DNA of 64,000 bases from Streptomyces peucetius (GTDB taxonomy: Bacteria; Actinomycetota; Actinomycetes; Streptomycetales; Streptomycetaceae). Numbering within the stretch: position 1 is the first letter of the stretch; every line of letters begins with the position of its first letter. The notes under the pieces were generated by a model. It had not been told where the DNA came from, did no database searches, and worked only from the letters and a program-made list of their open reading frames with translations. Below are positions 43,364 through 51,582 of this stretch, piece by piece. The position numbers were made by a program, and so were the translations under genes. The stretch is taken from the NCBI RefSeq assembly GCF_025854275.1, contig NZ_CP107567.1, forward strand, positions 7,688,001 to 7,752,000. The letters run 5' to 3'.

Positions 43364-43684
43364 ATGACCAGTGATCTCGGATTCACGGGCTCGTGCTGCC
43401 GGACCCAGCACCCTGAGCTGCCGATGAACTACACGGCCGACGCTCCGGCCGTGTGGGATCCAGCCTTCGCCGATGCCGACGACTGCCTGCTCTCGTCGGA
43501 CCAGTGCGTGATGCATGCACAGCAGTCCCACGTCCACACCCGCCCGGCCGGCGAGCGACCCTACGTCGAGCTCGAGCCCACCGACCGTCCCCTCGCCGTC
43601 GAACAGTGCACGGGGATCACGCCGGGAAGCGTGCGGGAGATCGCCGCAGCCGTGCTCCACTTCGGGGAGAGCGAGCAGCGGTGA
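43364..43684 (+). CDS. Shortened DUF2199 protein
   Basis: A 106-residue protein. Residues 5-50 match the N-terminus of DUF2199 (GFTGSCCRTQHPELPMNYTA, then DCLLSSDQCVMHA). Residues 65-100 match its C-terminus (YVELEPTDRPLAVEQCTGIT). The middle of the domain, about 60 residues, is missing, and the Cys-x-x-Cys pair that opens the domain is degraded (Gly replaces the first Cys). An in-frame internal deletion is likely. The stop overlaps the GTG of the next gene, so expression may still matter for it. Confidence 0.65.
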   Translation: MTSDLGFTGSCCRTQHPELPMNYTADAPAVWDPAFADADDCLLSSDQCVMHAQQSHVHTRPAGERPYVELEPTDRPLAVEQCTGITPGSVREIAAAVLHFGESEQR

Positions 43685-44346
43685 CCGCCGGCACCCCCGC
43701 ATCGCCGTTCCCGGTCGCGCCGGCAGGCCTGAGCCGCAGGGCACAGAGGTTCGTCGAGGTGGACGGCATCCGCGTGGCTCGGCAGTGCATACAGCGCCAC
43801 CGCGACACGTGGCTCGGGCGTGGAATACCCGCTGCGGAGATCGACCGGGCCGCGGCCTTCCAGGACCGCTGGGGCGGCATCGCCCTGCCTCCGGCCCCGG
43901 CGTACGAGGGCGGCCCGCGCGTACTGGACGCCGGCTGCCCGGAGGGCTCTGCCCGGGAGGGCTGGTCGTTCCCGGCCGGGAGCTGCCGGGTTTCCATGGC
44001 CTACAGATTCATGATCGGCCCCGAGGGCGCGTTCGGGATCGACGCCTACCGCTGGACACCCCTGCATGCCGGCACAGACGGATGGGTGGAATCACTGGCG
44101 CTGGCCGCCCATGCGGGACGCTGGGCCCAAACCATCACGAAGATCACCGGCACGGCCGTCGAGTCCCTGGACCTCGACGGCTACGAGCCGGTACCCGAAG
44201 TGCAGGGCCTGACCGACACCTGGTGGCGGGGCAAGGACTCGCTGATCGCCCTTTACCGCAGCGAGGCCGTCGGTCTCGACGCCCCTCGGTGCCTCGAAGC
44301 CCACGTCTACGGCGGCCTCGACGAATGGGGCCTCCACGGCGGCTGA
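43681..44346 (+). CDS. Hypothetical protein coupled to DUF2199
   Basis: A 221-residue soluble protein of no recognised family. It has AQRFVEVDGIRVARQCIQRH at about residues 20-40, FQDRWGGIALPPAPAYEGGP, and an acidic C-terminal half with ESLDLDGYEPVPEVQGLTDT and AHVYGGLDEWG. It loosely recalls SMI1/KNR4-type immunity-like proteins, but this is not established. The GTG overlaps the DUF2199 stop by four bases (GTGA), so it is translated by coupling. Confidence 0.65.
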   Translation: MTAGTPASPFPVAPAGLSRRAQRFVEVDGIRVARQCIQRHRDTWLGRGIPAAEIDRAAAFQDRWGGIALPPAPAYEGGPRVLDAGCPEGSAREGWSFPAGSCRVSMAYRFMIGPEGAFGIDAYRWTPLHAGTDGWVESLALAAHAGRWAQTITKITGTAVESLDLDGYEPVPEVQGLTDTWWRGKDSLIALYRSEAVGLDAPRCLEAHVYGGLDEWGLHGG

Positions 44347-44687
44347 CCACTCGCCGGCGCCACCGGATCCGAGCACCCGGGTGGCCAGACGGGCCGTCTA
44401 CCGTGCTCAGTCCCACGAGGGTTGTGGTGCTGAGTGCTTCAGCCGGCACCTGAGCGGCCGAGTCGGCACCGCGGGGCGTGCGACCCGGCGTACGGGCCGC
44501 CCACCACCCTCTGCCGGCTCAAGCGGGTCCGGCAGCCAGGCGGGCGGCCGTGGTCGGCCGCGTCGGTTCATAGGACATGTGAAGAGATGCCATAGGGGGC
44601 ATCCGGGTGGCAGTCATCCCGAACTGCAACTGCCCTCGGTCCGCCCGCAGTCCTCTTCTGCACACGCACCCCGACCGAGGAGGCACC
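44347..44687. other. Intergenic region
   Basis: No gene is supported. A small inverted repeat, GATGCC and GGCATC around ATAGGG, lies near 44585-44605, just before the next gene's leader. Nothing else stands out. Confidence 0.4.
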
Positions 44688-45035
44688 ATGGCAGCCTGGC
44701 AGACCACCACCATGACCCCGGACACCACGGCCACGGCCGACCCCTACCGCTTCCCGGGCGCCACCGCCGTCGAGGACCAGCCCCGGCCGCCCGCCGCCCT
44801 CTCCGTCCCCGACGCCGTCGACGTCGTCGACTACCTCTTGGCCGCCCCCGACCCCGGCCAGCGCGTCCCCCTGCAGCTGGAGCCGGCCGACCGGCGCCGA
44901 CTGGACCTGCACGCCGCCCTCACCACCGCCGGCATCGCCCCGCTCCCCGGCGACCTCGCCGCCATCGAGGCCCTGTGCACCCTGGACGACAGCACCCACA
45001 CCGCGCTCCAGCGGTGGATCACCCGCACCACGTGA
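44688..45035 (+). CDS. Small hypothetical protein
   Basis: A 115-residue soluble protein of unknown function. The N-terminal 30 residues are Thr-rich (TTTMTPDTTATADPY). The rest looks like a compact helical domain (SVPDAVDVVDYLLAAPDPGQ, then VPLQLEPADRRRLDLHAALT). GAGGAGG lies four bases before the ATG at 44688; an earlier ATG (44607) has no such site. A terminator-like hairpin follows. Confidence 0.6.
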   Translation: MAAWQTTTMTPDTTATADPYRFPGATAVEDQPRPPAALSVPDAVDVVDYLLAAPDPGQRVPLQLEPADRRRLDLHAALTTAGIAPLPGDLAAIEALCTLDDSTHTALQRWITRTT

Positions 45036-45071
45036 GCGGCCGGCACGGCAGCACCCCACCCGAGGCAGTGG

Positions 45072-45096
45072 CGGCCGGGCGACGCGCGCCCGGCCG
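45072..45096. terminator. Terminator-like hairpin
   Basis: Ten-bp perfect arms (45072-45081 and 45087-45096) with a 5-base loop, between a small hypothetical gene and the GNAT gene. Confidence 0.65.
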
Positions 45097-45118
45097 TCCT
45101 CCGGCTACCGTGCCCTCC

Positions 45119-45601
45119 ATGCCACGACTCGAGCGCCTGACCGCCGCCCACGCCCCGGCCCTGCTCGCTTTCGAACAGGAGAACCGGGCCTACTTCGCCG
45201 CTTCCATACCCGACCGCGGCGACGACTACTTCACCCACTTCATGGCCCGTCACAGCGCGCTGCTCGCCGAACAGGCCGCAGGGGTGTGCCACTTCCACGT
45301 ACTCGCCGACCCGTCCGGTGCGATACTGGGCCGCGTCAACCTCGTGGACGTGGCCGACGGCAGTGCCGAACTGGGCTTCCGCATCGCCGAATCGGCCGCC
45401 GGCGCCGGTCTCGCCACCGCGGCCGTCCGCGAGATCTGCGATCTGGCCGCCACCCGGTACGGCCTCACGGAACTCCGCGCCGCCGCCGCACTCGACAACA
45501 CCGGCTCACGGACCGTCCTGAAGCGCACCGGTTTCACCGAGACCGGATCCACCGTGCTCGCCGGCCGCCCCGGACTGCTCCACACTCGCAGACTGCCCTG
45601 A
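45119..45601 (+). CDS. GNAT-family N-acetyltransferase
   Basis: A 160-residue GNAT enzyme of the RimJ/RimL type. It has LTAAHAPALLAFEQENRAYF near the N-terminus, ILGRVNLVDVADGSAELGFR, the acetyl-CoA loop SAAGAGLATAAVREICDLA (residues 92-110) and LDNTGSRTVLKRTGFTETG. It would move an acetyl group from acetyl-CoA to an amine, often a protein N-terminus or antibiotic. No strong RBS is visible before the ATG. It is 89 bases upstream of tap. Confidence 0.88.
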   Translation: MPRLERLTAAHAPALLAFEQENRAYFAASIPDRGDDYFTHFMARHSALLAEQAAGVCHFHVLADPSGAILGRVNLVDVADGSAELGFRIAESAAGAGLATAAVREICDLAATRYGLTELRAAAALDNTGSRTVLKRTGFTETGSTVLAGRPGLLHTRRLP

Positions 45602-45690
45602 ACCCAGCGCTGCCGGACGAGCGATCAAGGTGCGATTCGAGGAGCGACGGAACGTGCGATCACTGTAGGCTTCTGACCGGAGGTGAGCCG

Positions 45691-47958
45691 GTGGCCACGG
45701 AGAACGAGTTGTTCGGTGCGGTGGACGCGCTGCTGGAACAGGTCGCCCAGGACGAGCTGCCGGAGCCTGCCGAGCGCAGGAGACTGCGTGAGGCAGCGGG
45801 GCTGAGCCAGGCACAGATCGCCAAGGCGCTGGACGCCCGGCGCGAGGCGGTGGGCAACTGGGAGGCCGGCAGGACCGAGCCGAGGCCGCCGAAGCGCGCA
45901 GCGTACGCCCGGCTGCTGGAAGGACTTGCCGTACGCTTCCCCGCGCAGGCCGACGGCACGGCCGCCCAGGTGCCGGAGACGCCTGAGACCTCGGCCGTCC
46001 CTCTCCCGCCCGCGCCCGCGCCCGAGCCGGCGCTGCAGGCCGCCGCCACGCCCCCCGACCGGCCGACGCCGGTCACCACCAGCACTCCGGCGGCGCGGCA
46101 CCGTCAGGCCATGCGGCACGCCGCGCCCGAGGAGCCGGCGGACAGCACTGCCGCGGCACCCAGGTCGACGGCGGCGCCCAAGGTGACACCGGCGGGCCGT
46201 CCCGCCGCACGGCGGACGCCCACGACGGCCGGCGCCCCCGCCGCGAAGCGCGCGCCCGCCCCGCCCGCCGCGGACCCGCGTTTCGCCAACGGCCCGCTCG
46301 CGGTCGTCGACTGCGAGGACGGTGCCGTCCTCGCGTACTGCCTCGGCGGACTCGTCCTGGACGTCCCCGCCACGTCCCTCGCGGCCCTTGTGGAGTGGAC
46401 GCTCACCGAAGCGCGGCTCGGCGCGCCCCGCCTGAGCCGTCACGGCAAGGACGCCGATCCGCTGCTGGTCCTCACCGACGCGGCCGCCGAACGCTACGGC
46501 CTCCCGGCCCGCCTGACGGACGACGAGCGGCGTGCGGGCCGGCTGCCGGACGGCCACAAGGTCCTCGACCGGCTGGCGCGGGCCGACTGGCAGCTCACCC
46601 GGCGCGGATTCGGCCCCTGGGCCCGTATCTACCGCCCGGCGAAGGGCTCGCGACGCGCGTGCGTGCAACTGTGCATCCCCGGCTGGGACGCGCTCGACCC
46701 CCGGTCCTGGGGCGAGGCCGCACAGCTGCCACCGGGTGACCTGGCGAACCTGCTGGGCACCTACGCCGCCCGCGTCATGACCCCGCGCGGCTCGACCGCC
46801 GTCACCGGCCTGGAGCTGATGACCGCGCTGCATCCGCCCACCCGCGCGAGCGAACCGGACGCCGACGGCCGACGGCACAGCGAACCCAACCCCGGCTCCC
46901 TCGGCACCGACCCGGTCGACTGCGCGCCCTGCGAGGCCCCCGACGGCCACCCGCTCCTCGCCGGCCTGCCGCGCTTCCACCAGCGCACGCCTGGCGAGAT
47001 GCTGGTGGAAGAGGCGTACGACTGGGCGCGCCCGCTCACCGACGACGAGTGCGCCCGGCGCTTCGTCGTCGGGATCGACGTCAACATGGCTTTCGCCGCC
47101 GCCGCGAACGGCACGGTCGTCGGCCTCGGCGCACCGGTCCACGTCACACACCCGTCCTTCGATCCGAAGCTGCCCGGCAGTTGGCTGGTCGACCTCTCCG
47201 GCATCGAGCTGGACGAGCGTCTGCCGTCGCCGTTCACCCCGACCGGCGAGCGCCCGTCCGGTCCGGCCTGGTACGCGACGCCGACCGTGGCCTACGCGGT
47301 GGAGCTCGGCCACGCCGTGGCGCCGGCCGAGGCGTACGTCCGGTACGAGAACGGCCGCTACCTGGACGCCTGGTACAACCGGCTGCGCGACGCGTACATG
47401 GCGACGATGGCCGACCTGGGCGTCGGCGCCGGTCTGGAGCCGCAGGCCTTCCTGGAGGCCATGGACGGCCACAAGCAGGCCGACCCCCAGGCGGCGATCG
47501 TGCTGGCCGCAGTCAAGGCGACGGTGAAGGGCGGCATCGGCAAGCTCCGTGAACGCCCGAGGGGCGGCGGCTGGCGGCCCGGCCGTCCGTGGCCGGCCCT
47601 GAACCGGCCGACCTGGCGCCCGGACATCCGAGCGGCGGTCATCTCCAAGGCACGCGTCAACATGCACCGCAAGATGCTCAAGACCGCGCAGGCTACGGGC
47701 CGGTACCCGGTCGCGGTGCTGTCGGACTGCGCCGTCTACGCCTCCGACGGGCCCTCGCCGCTGGACTTCCTCCCCTACCGGGACGGCAAGCCGCTGCCGG
47801 GCGGGTTCCGGCTCGGCGTCTCCCCCGGCATGGTCAAGCACGAAGGCACCCAGACCGTGCTGTGGGCCGAGGGCGTGCGCGAAGAGCACGGCCAGGACCT
47901 GAACATCGCCCGGTACATCAAGGACGGCGCGGTCGCCGCCACGGACACGGGGGAGTAG
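45691..47958 (+). CDS. tap: Telomere-associated protein Tap
   Basis: A 755-residue protein matching Streptomyces Tap (about 740 residues). The N-terminus (ATENELFGAVDALLEQVAQD) leads into a helix-turn-helix (GLSQAQIAKALDARREAVGN, WEAGRTEPRPPKRAAYARLL; residues 30-75). A low-complexity Pro/Ala linker runs to about 205, then the large conserved domain: RFANGPLAVVDCEDG, PWARIYRPAKGSRRACVQLC, FVVGIDVNMAFAAAANG and the C-terminal VAVLSDCAVYAS and GQDLNIARYIKDG. Tap binds telomere 3' overhangs and recruits Tpg for end patching of linear replicons. The GTG has GGAGG seven bases before it. tpg follows three bases after the stop. Confidence 0.95.
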   Translation: MATENELFGAVDALLEQVAQDELPEPAERRRLREAAGLSQAQIAKALDARREAVGNWEAGRTEPRPPKRAAYARLLEGLAVRFPAQADGTAAQVPETPETSAVPLPPAPAPEPALQAAATPPDRPTPVTTSTPAARHRQAMRHAAPEEPADSTAAAPRSTAAPKVTPAGRPAARRTPTTAGAPAAKRAPAPPAADPRFANGPLAVVDCEDGAVLAYCLGGLVLDVPATSLAALVEWTLTEARLGAPRLSRHGKDADPLLVLTDAAAERYGLPARLTDDERRAGRLPDGHKVLDRLARADWQLTRRGFGPWARIYRPAKGSRRACVQLCIPGWDALDPRSWGEAAQLPPGDLANLLGTYAARVMTPRGSTAVTGLELMTALHPPTRASEPDADGRRHSEPNPGSLGTDPVDCAPCEAPDGHPLLAGLPRFHQRTPGEMLVEEAYDWARPLTDDECARRFVVGIDVNMAFAAAANGTVVGLGAPVHVTHPSFDPKLPGSWLVDLSGIELDERLPSPFTPTGERPSGPAWYATPTVAYAVELGHAVAPAEAYVRYENGRYLDAWYNRLRDAYMATMADLGVGAGLEPQAFLEAMDGHKQADPQAAIVLAAVKATVKGGIGKLRERPRGGGWRPGRPWPALNRPTWRPDIRAAVISKARVNMHRKMLKTAQATGRYPVAVLSDCAVYASDGPSPLDFLPYRDGKPLPGGFRLGVSPGMVKHEGTQTVLWAEGVREEHGQDLNIARYIKDGAVAATDTGE

Positions 47959-47961
47959 GCG

Positions 47962-48516
47962 ATGGGCAAGCTGGCGGACAGCCTCGACAAGGCGGTGCAG
48001 GGCGCGTTCACCCGCCCTGTTCCCAAGTCGGCCGGGGCGCAGATGCGTTACCTGGTCAAGCAGCTCAAGGGGACCCGTGCGGTGGCCGACGCGCTGGGAG
48101 TCTCCCAGCGAACGGTGGAGCGGTACGTCAAGGGGCAGCTGAAGCGGCCCCGCAGGGACCTCGCCGCGCGCATGGAGCGGGAGGTCAGGCAGCGGTGGCA
48201 GCCCCGGATCCGTGCCTGGGCCAAGCAGCAGGCGGCCACCACCGGCGGCATCGTCATCGACACCCGTGCCCGCTTCGGCTACACCGCCGCCCCCGGCAGC
48301 ACCGACGACGCGCGCCTGCGCCATCTCACCCAGGCGCTCCCCCCGCAGTACGCGGCCCGCCTCTTCGACGCCCAGGAGCAGGGGGCCACCGAGCAGCAGC
48401 TCCTCGACATCACGGCCGAAGGTCTCCAGGAGATCTACTTCAAGGACCACGGACGCCGCGCCCAGGGCCTGCTGGTGGAGTTCACCGACATCGACCACAT
48501 CGACGTCGAACTCTGA
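47962..48516 (+). CDS. tpg: Terminal protein Tpg
   Basis: A 184-residue protein with the exact length of S. coelicolor Tpg. A helix-turn-helix (VADALGVSQRTVERYVKG, residues 41-58) is followed by KRPRRDLAARMEREVRQRWQ. A Thr occurs at position 114 (PGSTDDARLR), the position reported as the deoxynucleotidylation site in Tpg; I recall this and could not check it. The C-terminus is acidic (LLVEFTDIDHIDVEL). Tpg becomes covalently joined to the 5' DNA end and primes end patching. It is in one operon with tap. Its presence indicates a linear replicon. Confidence 0.95.
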   Translation: MGKLADSLDKAVQGAFTRPVPKSAGAQMRYLVKQLKGTRAVADALGVSQRTVERYVKGQLKRPRRDLAARMEREVRQRWQPRIRAWAKQQAATTGGIVIDTRARFGYTAAPGSTDDARLRHLTQALPPQYAARLFDAQEQGATEQQLLDITAEGLQEIYFKDHGRRAQGLLVEFTDIDHIDVEL

Positions 48517-48583
48517 GACGTCGGTCGGCACGTCGGTCGGAACCGGGTCAGGTGAGTACCAAGTGGGAAGCTAGGCTTCGGTC

Positions 48584-49072
48584 ATGCCGCCCCAGCAGCA
48601 GTCCGCAGGCCCCACTGACGGGCAGTTGTCGGTCATCGACAGGTTGAGCTCGCTGCCCTTCCCCGAGGAGAAGGGAAGGGCCGGATCGGACGGTCAGTGG
48701 GGTGGGCCGGGGTTCCACCTGGCCGTGCTCCGAGAAAGCCGGGACTTCTGGGAGGACCGGAGCACCGAGATCGTCGAGGCGGCCGAGGAGGAGCTGGAAG
48801 CCGATCTCGCCGCTCTGGCCGTCGTCCTCACGAAACGCTGGGGCGCCCCGGAAACGGTTGATCTGTGGCCGTATCTCGGGTTCGACGACCCCGGCCCCCA
48901 CGTCGCGACTCGCGAGCCGCTCAGCTTCCTGTGCAATGTTGCCGGGAGCATGCGGATGTGGCGGTTGCCGAACTCGGAGCGATGGTTCGGCCTGGCGATC
49001 GGTCAAGCCGACCCGGAGTGGCAGTTCCAACTGCTGGCAGCCGTTGGTGAGACGTCCTCGCTCACCCGGTGA
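48584..49072 (+). CDS. Hypothetical protein, first of a coupled run
   Basis: A 162-residue acidic soluble protein of unknown function. It has SLPFPEEKGRAG, HLAVLRESRDFWEDRSTEIV, EAAEEELEADLAALAVVLTK (a probable helix) and TVDLWPYLGFDDPGPHVATR. The stop overlaps the GTG of the next frame by four bases. It lies 67 bases after tpg, but no link to telomere function is evident. Confidence 0.6.
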   Translation: MPPQQQSAGPTDGQLSVIDRLSSLPFPEEKGRAGSDGQWGGPGFHLAVLRESRDFWEDRSTEIVEAAEEELEADLAALAVVLTKRWGAPETVDLWPYLGFDDPGPHVATREPLSFLCNVAGSMRMWRLPNSERWFGLAIGQADPEWQFQLLAAVGETSSLTR

Positions 49073-49317
49073 TCCGCAGCATCGGCATCTTGCGGTCGGG
49101 GGAAGCATTCCGCGTCAGCCCCGACCGCGTTCTGCTTCGTGCCCGATTCAGCCCGTCCTCGCCGGGTACCAGAAGGATCGATCTCCCCTCCGAAGCAGCC
49201 GAAACCGGCCAACGGGTCACCGCTGACCGGGTGCGGCTGCGGCCGGTCCCGGCTGTCGTCGGGCCCGAGCCGGGCATTGGCCTCGGCGGATGCTTCCTGT
49301 ACTGCCTCCGAAGGTGA
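49069..49317 (+). CDS. Small hypothetical protein, GTGA-coupled
   Basis: An 82-residue basic protein (VIRSIGILRSGEAFRVSPDR at the start, GGCFLYCLRR at the end) of no known family. Both ends overlap neighbouring genes by the four bases GTGA, which is the main reason to accept it as real. The Cys-x-x-x-Cys-like end is the only notable motif. Confidence 0.45.
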   Translation: MIRSIGILRSGEAFRVSPDRVLLRARFSPSSPGTRRIDLPSEAAETGQRVTADRVRLRPVPAVVGPEPGIGLGGCFLYCLRR

Positions 49318-50261
49318 TCACACACCACCGCGACGGCTGGATCCACGCCTACATGGTGGACTCCGGCGTCTTCGGGGCGCTGGAGCCCGCCGCGGCGTTC
49401 CGGCCGCGGCCCGGCGACGAGGTCGTGGAATCGGCGGTCCGGCCCGATCTGGAACGAGTCGTGTATACGACACTGAACGGCGTCGTCTGCCTCACGCGCG
49501 CCGGTGATCCGGTGTGGACATCGAACTTCGAGCCGCACTCCGACCGGCCCCATGGACACCGGCCCGGCTGCGCGCTGTCCCCGGACGGCCGGACCGTGTG
49601 GGTCTACCGGCCGGACGCGATGGCGGGACGCGGGGGCGGAGACCAGTGGGTCGTGCACGACGCCGGCAGCGGGGCGGTTCTCGCCCGCCGGGCGCTGGAG
49701 ACGGTCGGGCACGGCGCCGGCCACCACATGCATCCCGTGGACGGCAGCATCTACCTCGACATCGGTGAGGGCCAGGACGGCTCCGTCAACTCAGAGGTTC
49801 GGTCGGCGCCGACGGCGACGCGGAGTTCGTGACGTACCCGTGGTGGGACCGCTGCCTGGTCGACCTGGCGCCGGACGAACGGCAGTTCATGACCGTGGAC
49901 CACGGGCAGGCGGATGTCGCCTTCCACCGCCACCCCAGCGGGGACGTGCTCTTCACCCTGCCCGTCGAGGCCTTCGGGCACGACCCGGAGGCGACGTTCA
50001 TGGAATGGAGCGGCGGCTACCTGACCCCGGACCTGGCCGTCGTCGCCCTGGGCGGTGAGGGGCAGGACGAGGAGGAGTGGTTTCGCCATCACCTATCGAC
50101 GTGCGGACGGGCACGCTCAGCGGCGAGATCGCCGTCGAGGTGACCACCCCGTACTGGTGCCCCTGGGCGACGGGTCCTGGCTCACCGACGGCCCCGACGG
50201 CAACCCCGTCCGCTGGTCGCGCGCCCCGCCTGCCGTCCTCACCGCCGCACCGGAAAGCTGA
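49314..50261 (+). pseudogene. Frameshifted hypothetical gene (three shifts)
   Basis: Coherent protein sequence continues through three frames. From the GTG at 49314 the first frame reads VITHHRDGWIHAYMVDSGVF to GEGQDGS near 49785. The next (from about 49800) reads GADGDAEFVTYPWWDRCLVD to GGEGQDEEEW near 50080. The third reads IDVRTGTLSGEIAVEVTTPY near 50095-50150, and a final frame reads VPLGDGSWLTDGPDGNPVRW to a stop at 50261. Each change equals loss of one base. Joined, it would be about 310 residues, possibly propeller-like (PDGRTVWVYRPDA). The family is not recognised. Either true decay or base-calling errors explain this. Confidence 0.6.
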
Positions 50262-50937
50262 TCACCGATTCCCTGATCCGTCGAGGCCGCCCGATCAGGG
50301 CGTGCCGCGCCGAGGAGGCCATCGCCCACCGGCGCAGCACCGCGGGCACGGGCAAAGCCCGCCAGGAACCGGCAGAACTCCCGATCCGGCCGTCGCCCAG
50401 GGGCGTCTGTGCCGCAGGCCTCCGGTGGTGCCCGCCGGGCCGGGCTTCGCCCCGGACGGCACTCTTCCTGGCGTGTATGGGGAAGAACTCCAATCAATGA
50501 AGGTGGAGAAAATCTGTCATGGCGAGAGTAGACATGAGGGCGTTCGAGAGCTAGGTTTTCCCTCGTAGCCAAGAAGTCGAAGAGGGCACGGCAGAGACGA
50601 ACTGTCGTGCGAACAAGTCAGGCAGGATGCGAAACGGCAGTGGAGCGGCGGGGCCGGAACAGGCGGGTCCCTTCGCTGGCTGCCGGGTCGAGCGGCCCCA
50701 GGGGCCGCATGCAGTACCCGCGGTATCCAGCAGTACAACCGAGTAACCGAATGAGGTAAGGAGCAGACGCCATCAGGATCGCCCGGGCGAAGCAGAACAC
50801 CGCTCGGGTACCGCAGGCCCCGGATTGGAAGGTGGTCCCCGGTCACGCATCCGCGATCCCCGCACCTCCGCCCTCCCAGGCGGACCAGCGGAACAAGAAG
50901 GCCGGCGCAGTCAGCCGGTAGATGGTGTTGAAAGCTC
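50262..50937. other. Non-coding island with possible retroelement remnant
   Basis: No gene is supported. From about 50490 to 50800 the GC content drops and the sequence looks structured rather than coding. GTGCGAACAAGTCAGG at 50607-50622 resembles the 5' GUGYG of group II introns. AAGGAG (50758-50763) stands eight bases before an ATC codon opening a short frame ([19 protein letters not shown]), as if a start codon had mutated. The identity is uncertain; no reverse-transcriptase core (YADD) is present. Confidence 0.35.
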
Positions 50938-50970
50938 GGGGCCCGAGTGCCGGTACGGCACTCGGGCCCC
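50938..50970. terminator. 15-bp perfect hairpin before the MerR-like gene
   Basis: Arms 50938-50952 and 50956-50970 (GGGGCCCGAGTGCCG and its complement) with a 3-base loop. It ends 28 bases before the ATG of the next gene, so it could be an upstream terminator or attenuate that gene. Confidence 0.65.
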
Positions 50971-50998
50971 CCGACGCGTCCCCCGGAAGAAGAGGTCT

Positions 50999-51325
50999 AT
51001 GCCCCCTCGCAGTACCCGCCCCGTCGACAAACTCGACGACGACGACTACCCCGCCTACACCATGGGCCGGGCCGCCGACATGATCGGCACCGCCCCCGCC
51101 TTCCTCCGCGCCCTCGGCGAGCACCGCCTGATCACCCCGCTGCGCTCCGAAGGCGGCCACCGCCGCTACTCCCGCTACCAACTGCGTATCGCCGCCCGGG
51201 CCCGCGAACTCGTCGACGCCGGCACCCCGATCGAAGCCGCCTGCCGCATCATCATCCTCGAGGACCAACTCGAGGAAGCCCGGCGCATCAACGAAGAACT
51301 GCGCACCCGCGGCGCCGCCTCGTAA
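50999..51325 (+). CDS. MerR-type small regulator
   Basis: A 108-residue protein with a MerR winged-helix domain: YTMGRAADMIGTAPAFLRAL, GEHRLITPLRSEGGHRRYSR and YQLRIAARARELVDAGTPIE (residues 20-90). A short coiled-coil (IIILEDQLEEARRINEELRT) follows and would form the dimer. There is no effector domain. The ATG has an AAGAAGAGG leader. A strong hairpin precedes it, which suggests attenuation or insulation. Similar small regulators are common in Streptomyces, with unknown targets. Confidence 0.82.
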   Translation: MPPRSTRPVDKLDDDDYPAYTMGRAADMIGTAPAFLRALGEHRLITPLRSEGGHRRYSRYQLRIAARARELVDAGTPIEAACRIIILEDQLEEARRINEELRTRGAAS

Positions 51326-51535
51326 CGGCGTACGGGGCCGAGCTGCCCGATCCGAACACCGCTGCGGGCACGACCCGACCCCCACGACGGCAGACGTCGC
51401 CCCGGGCAACCGGGTCTGCACCCTGAGCCAGGCCTGTCCGCGGCTCGAGGCTCATGGGGCCTTGCATCGCTCGGCCGACTACGTCGTGACCCGCTGGCGG
51501 GAATGCTCGGTCACACCTGTGCGTCGCCACTGCCC

Positions 51536-51562
51536 GGCGGGTCCGTCGATGCCGGACCCGCC
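51536..51562. terminator. Terminator of the pectate lyase gene
   Basis: Ten-bp arms (GGCGGGTCCG at 51536-51545, complement at 51553-51562) with a 7-base loop, 21 bases beyond the minus-strand stop. Confidence 0.7.
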
Positions 51563-51582
51563 CGACGGCGGGAACGCGCCGG

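Noticed and set aside
45625..48531. 968-codon minus-strand frame opposite tap-tpg
   Set aside because: No recognisable motif; tap and tpg on the plus strand are strong family matches.
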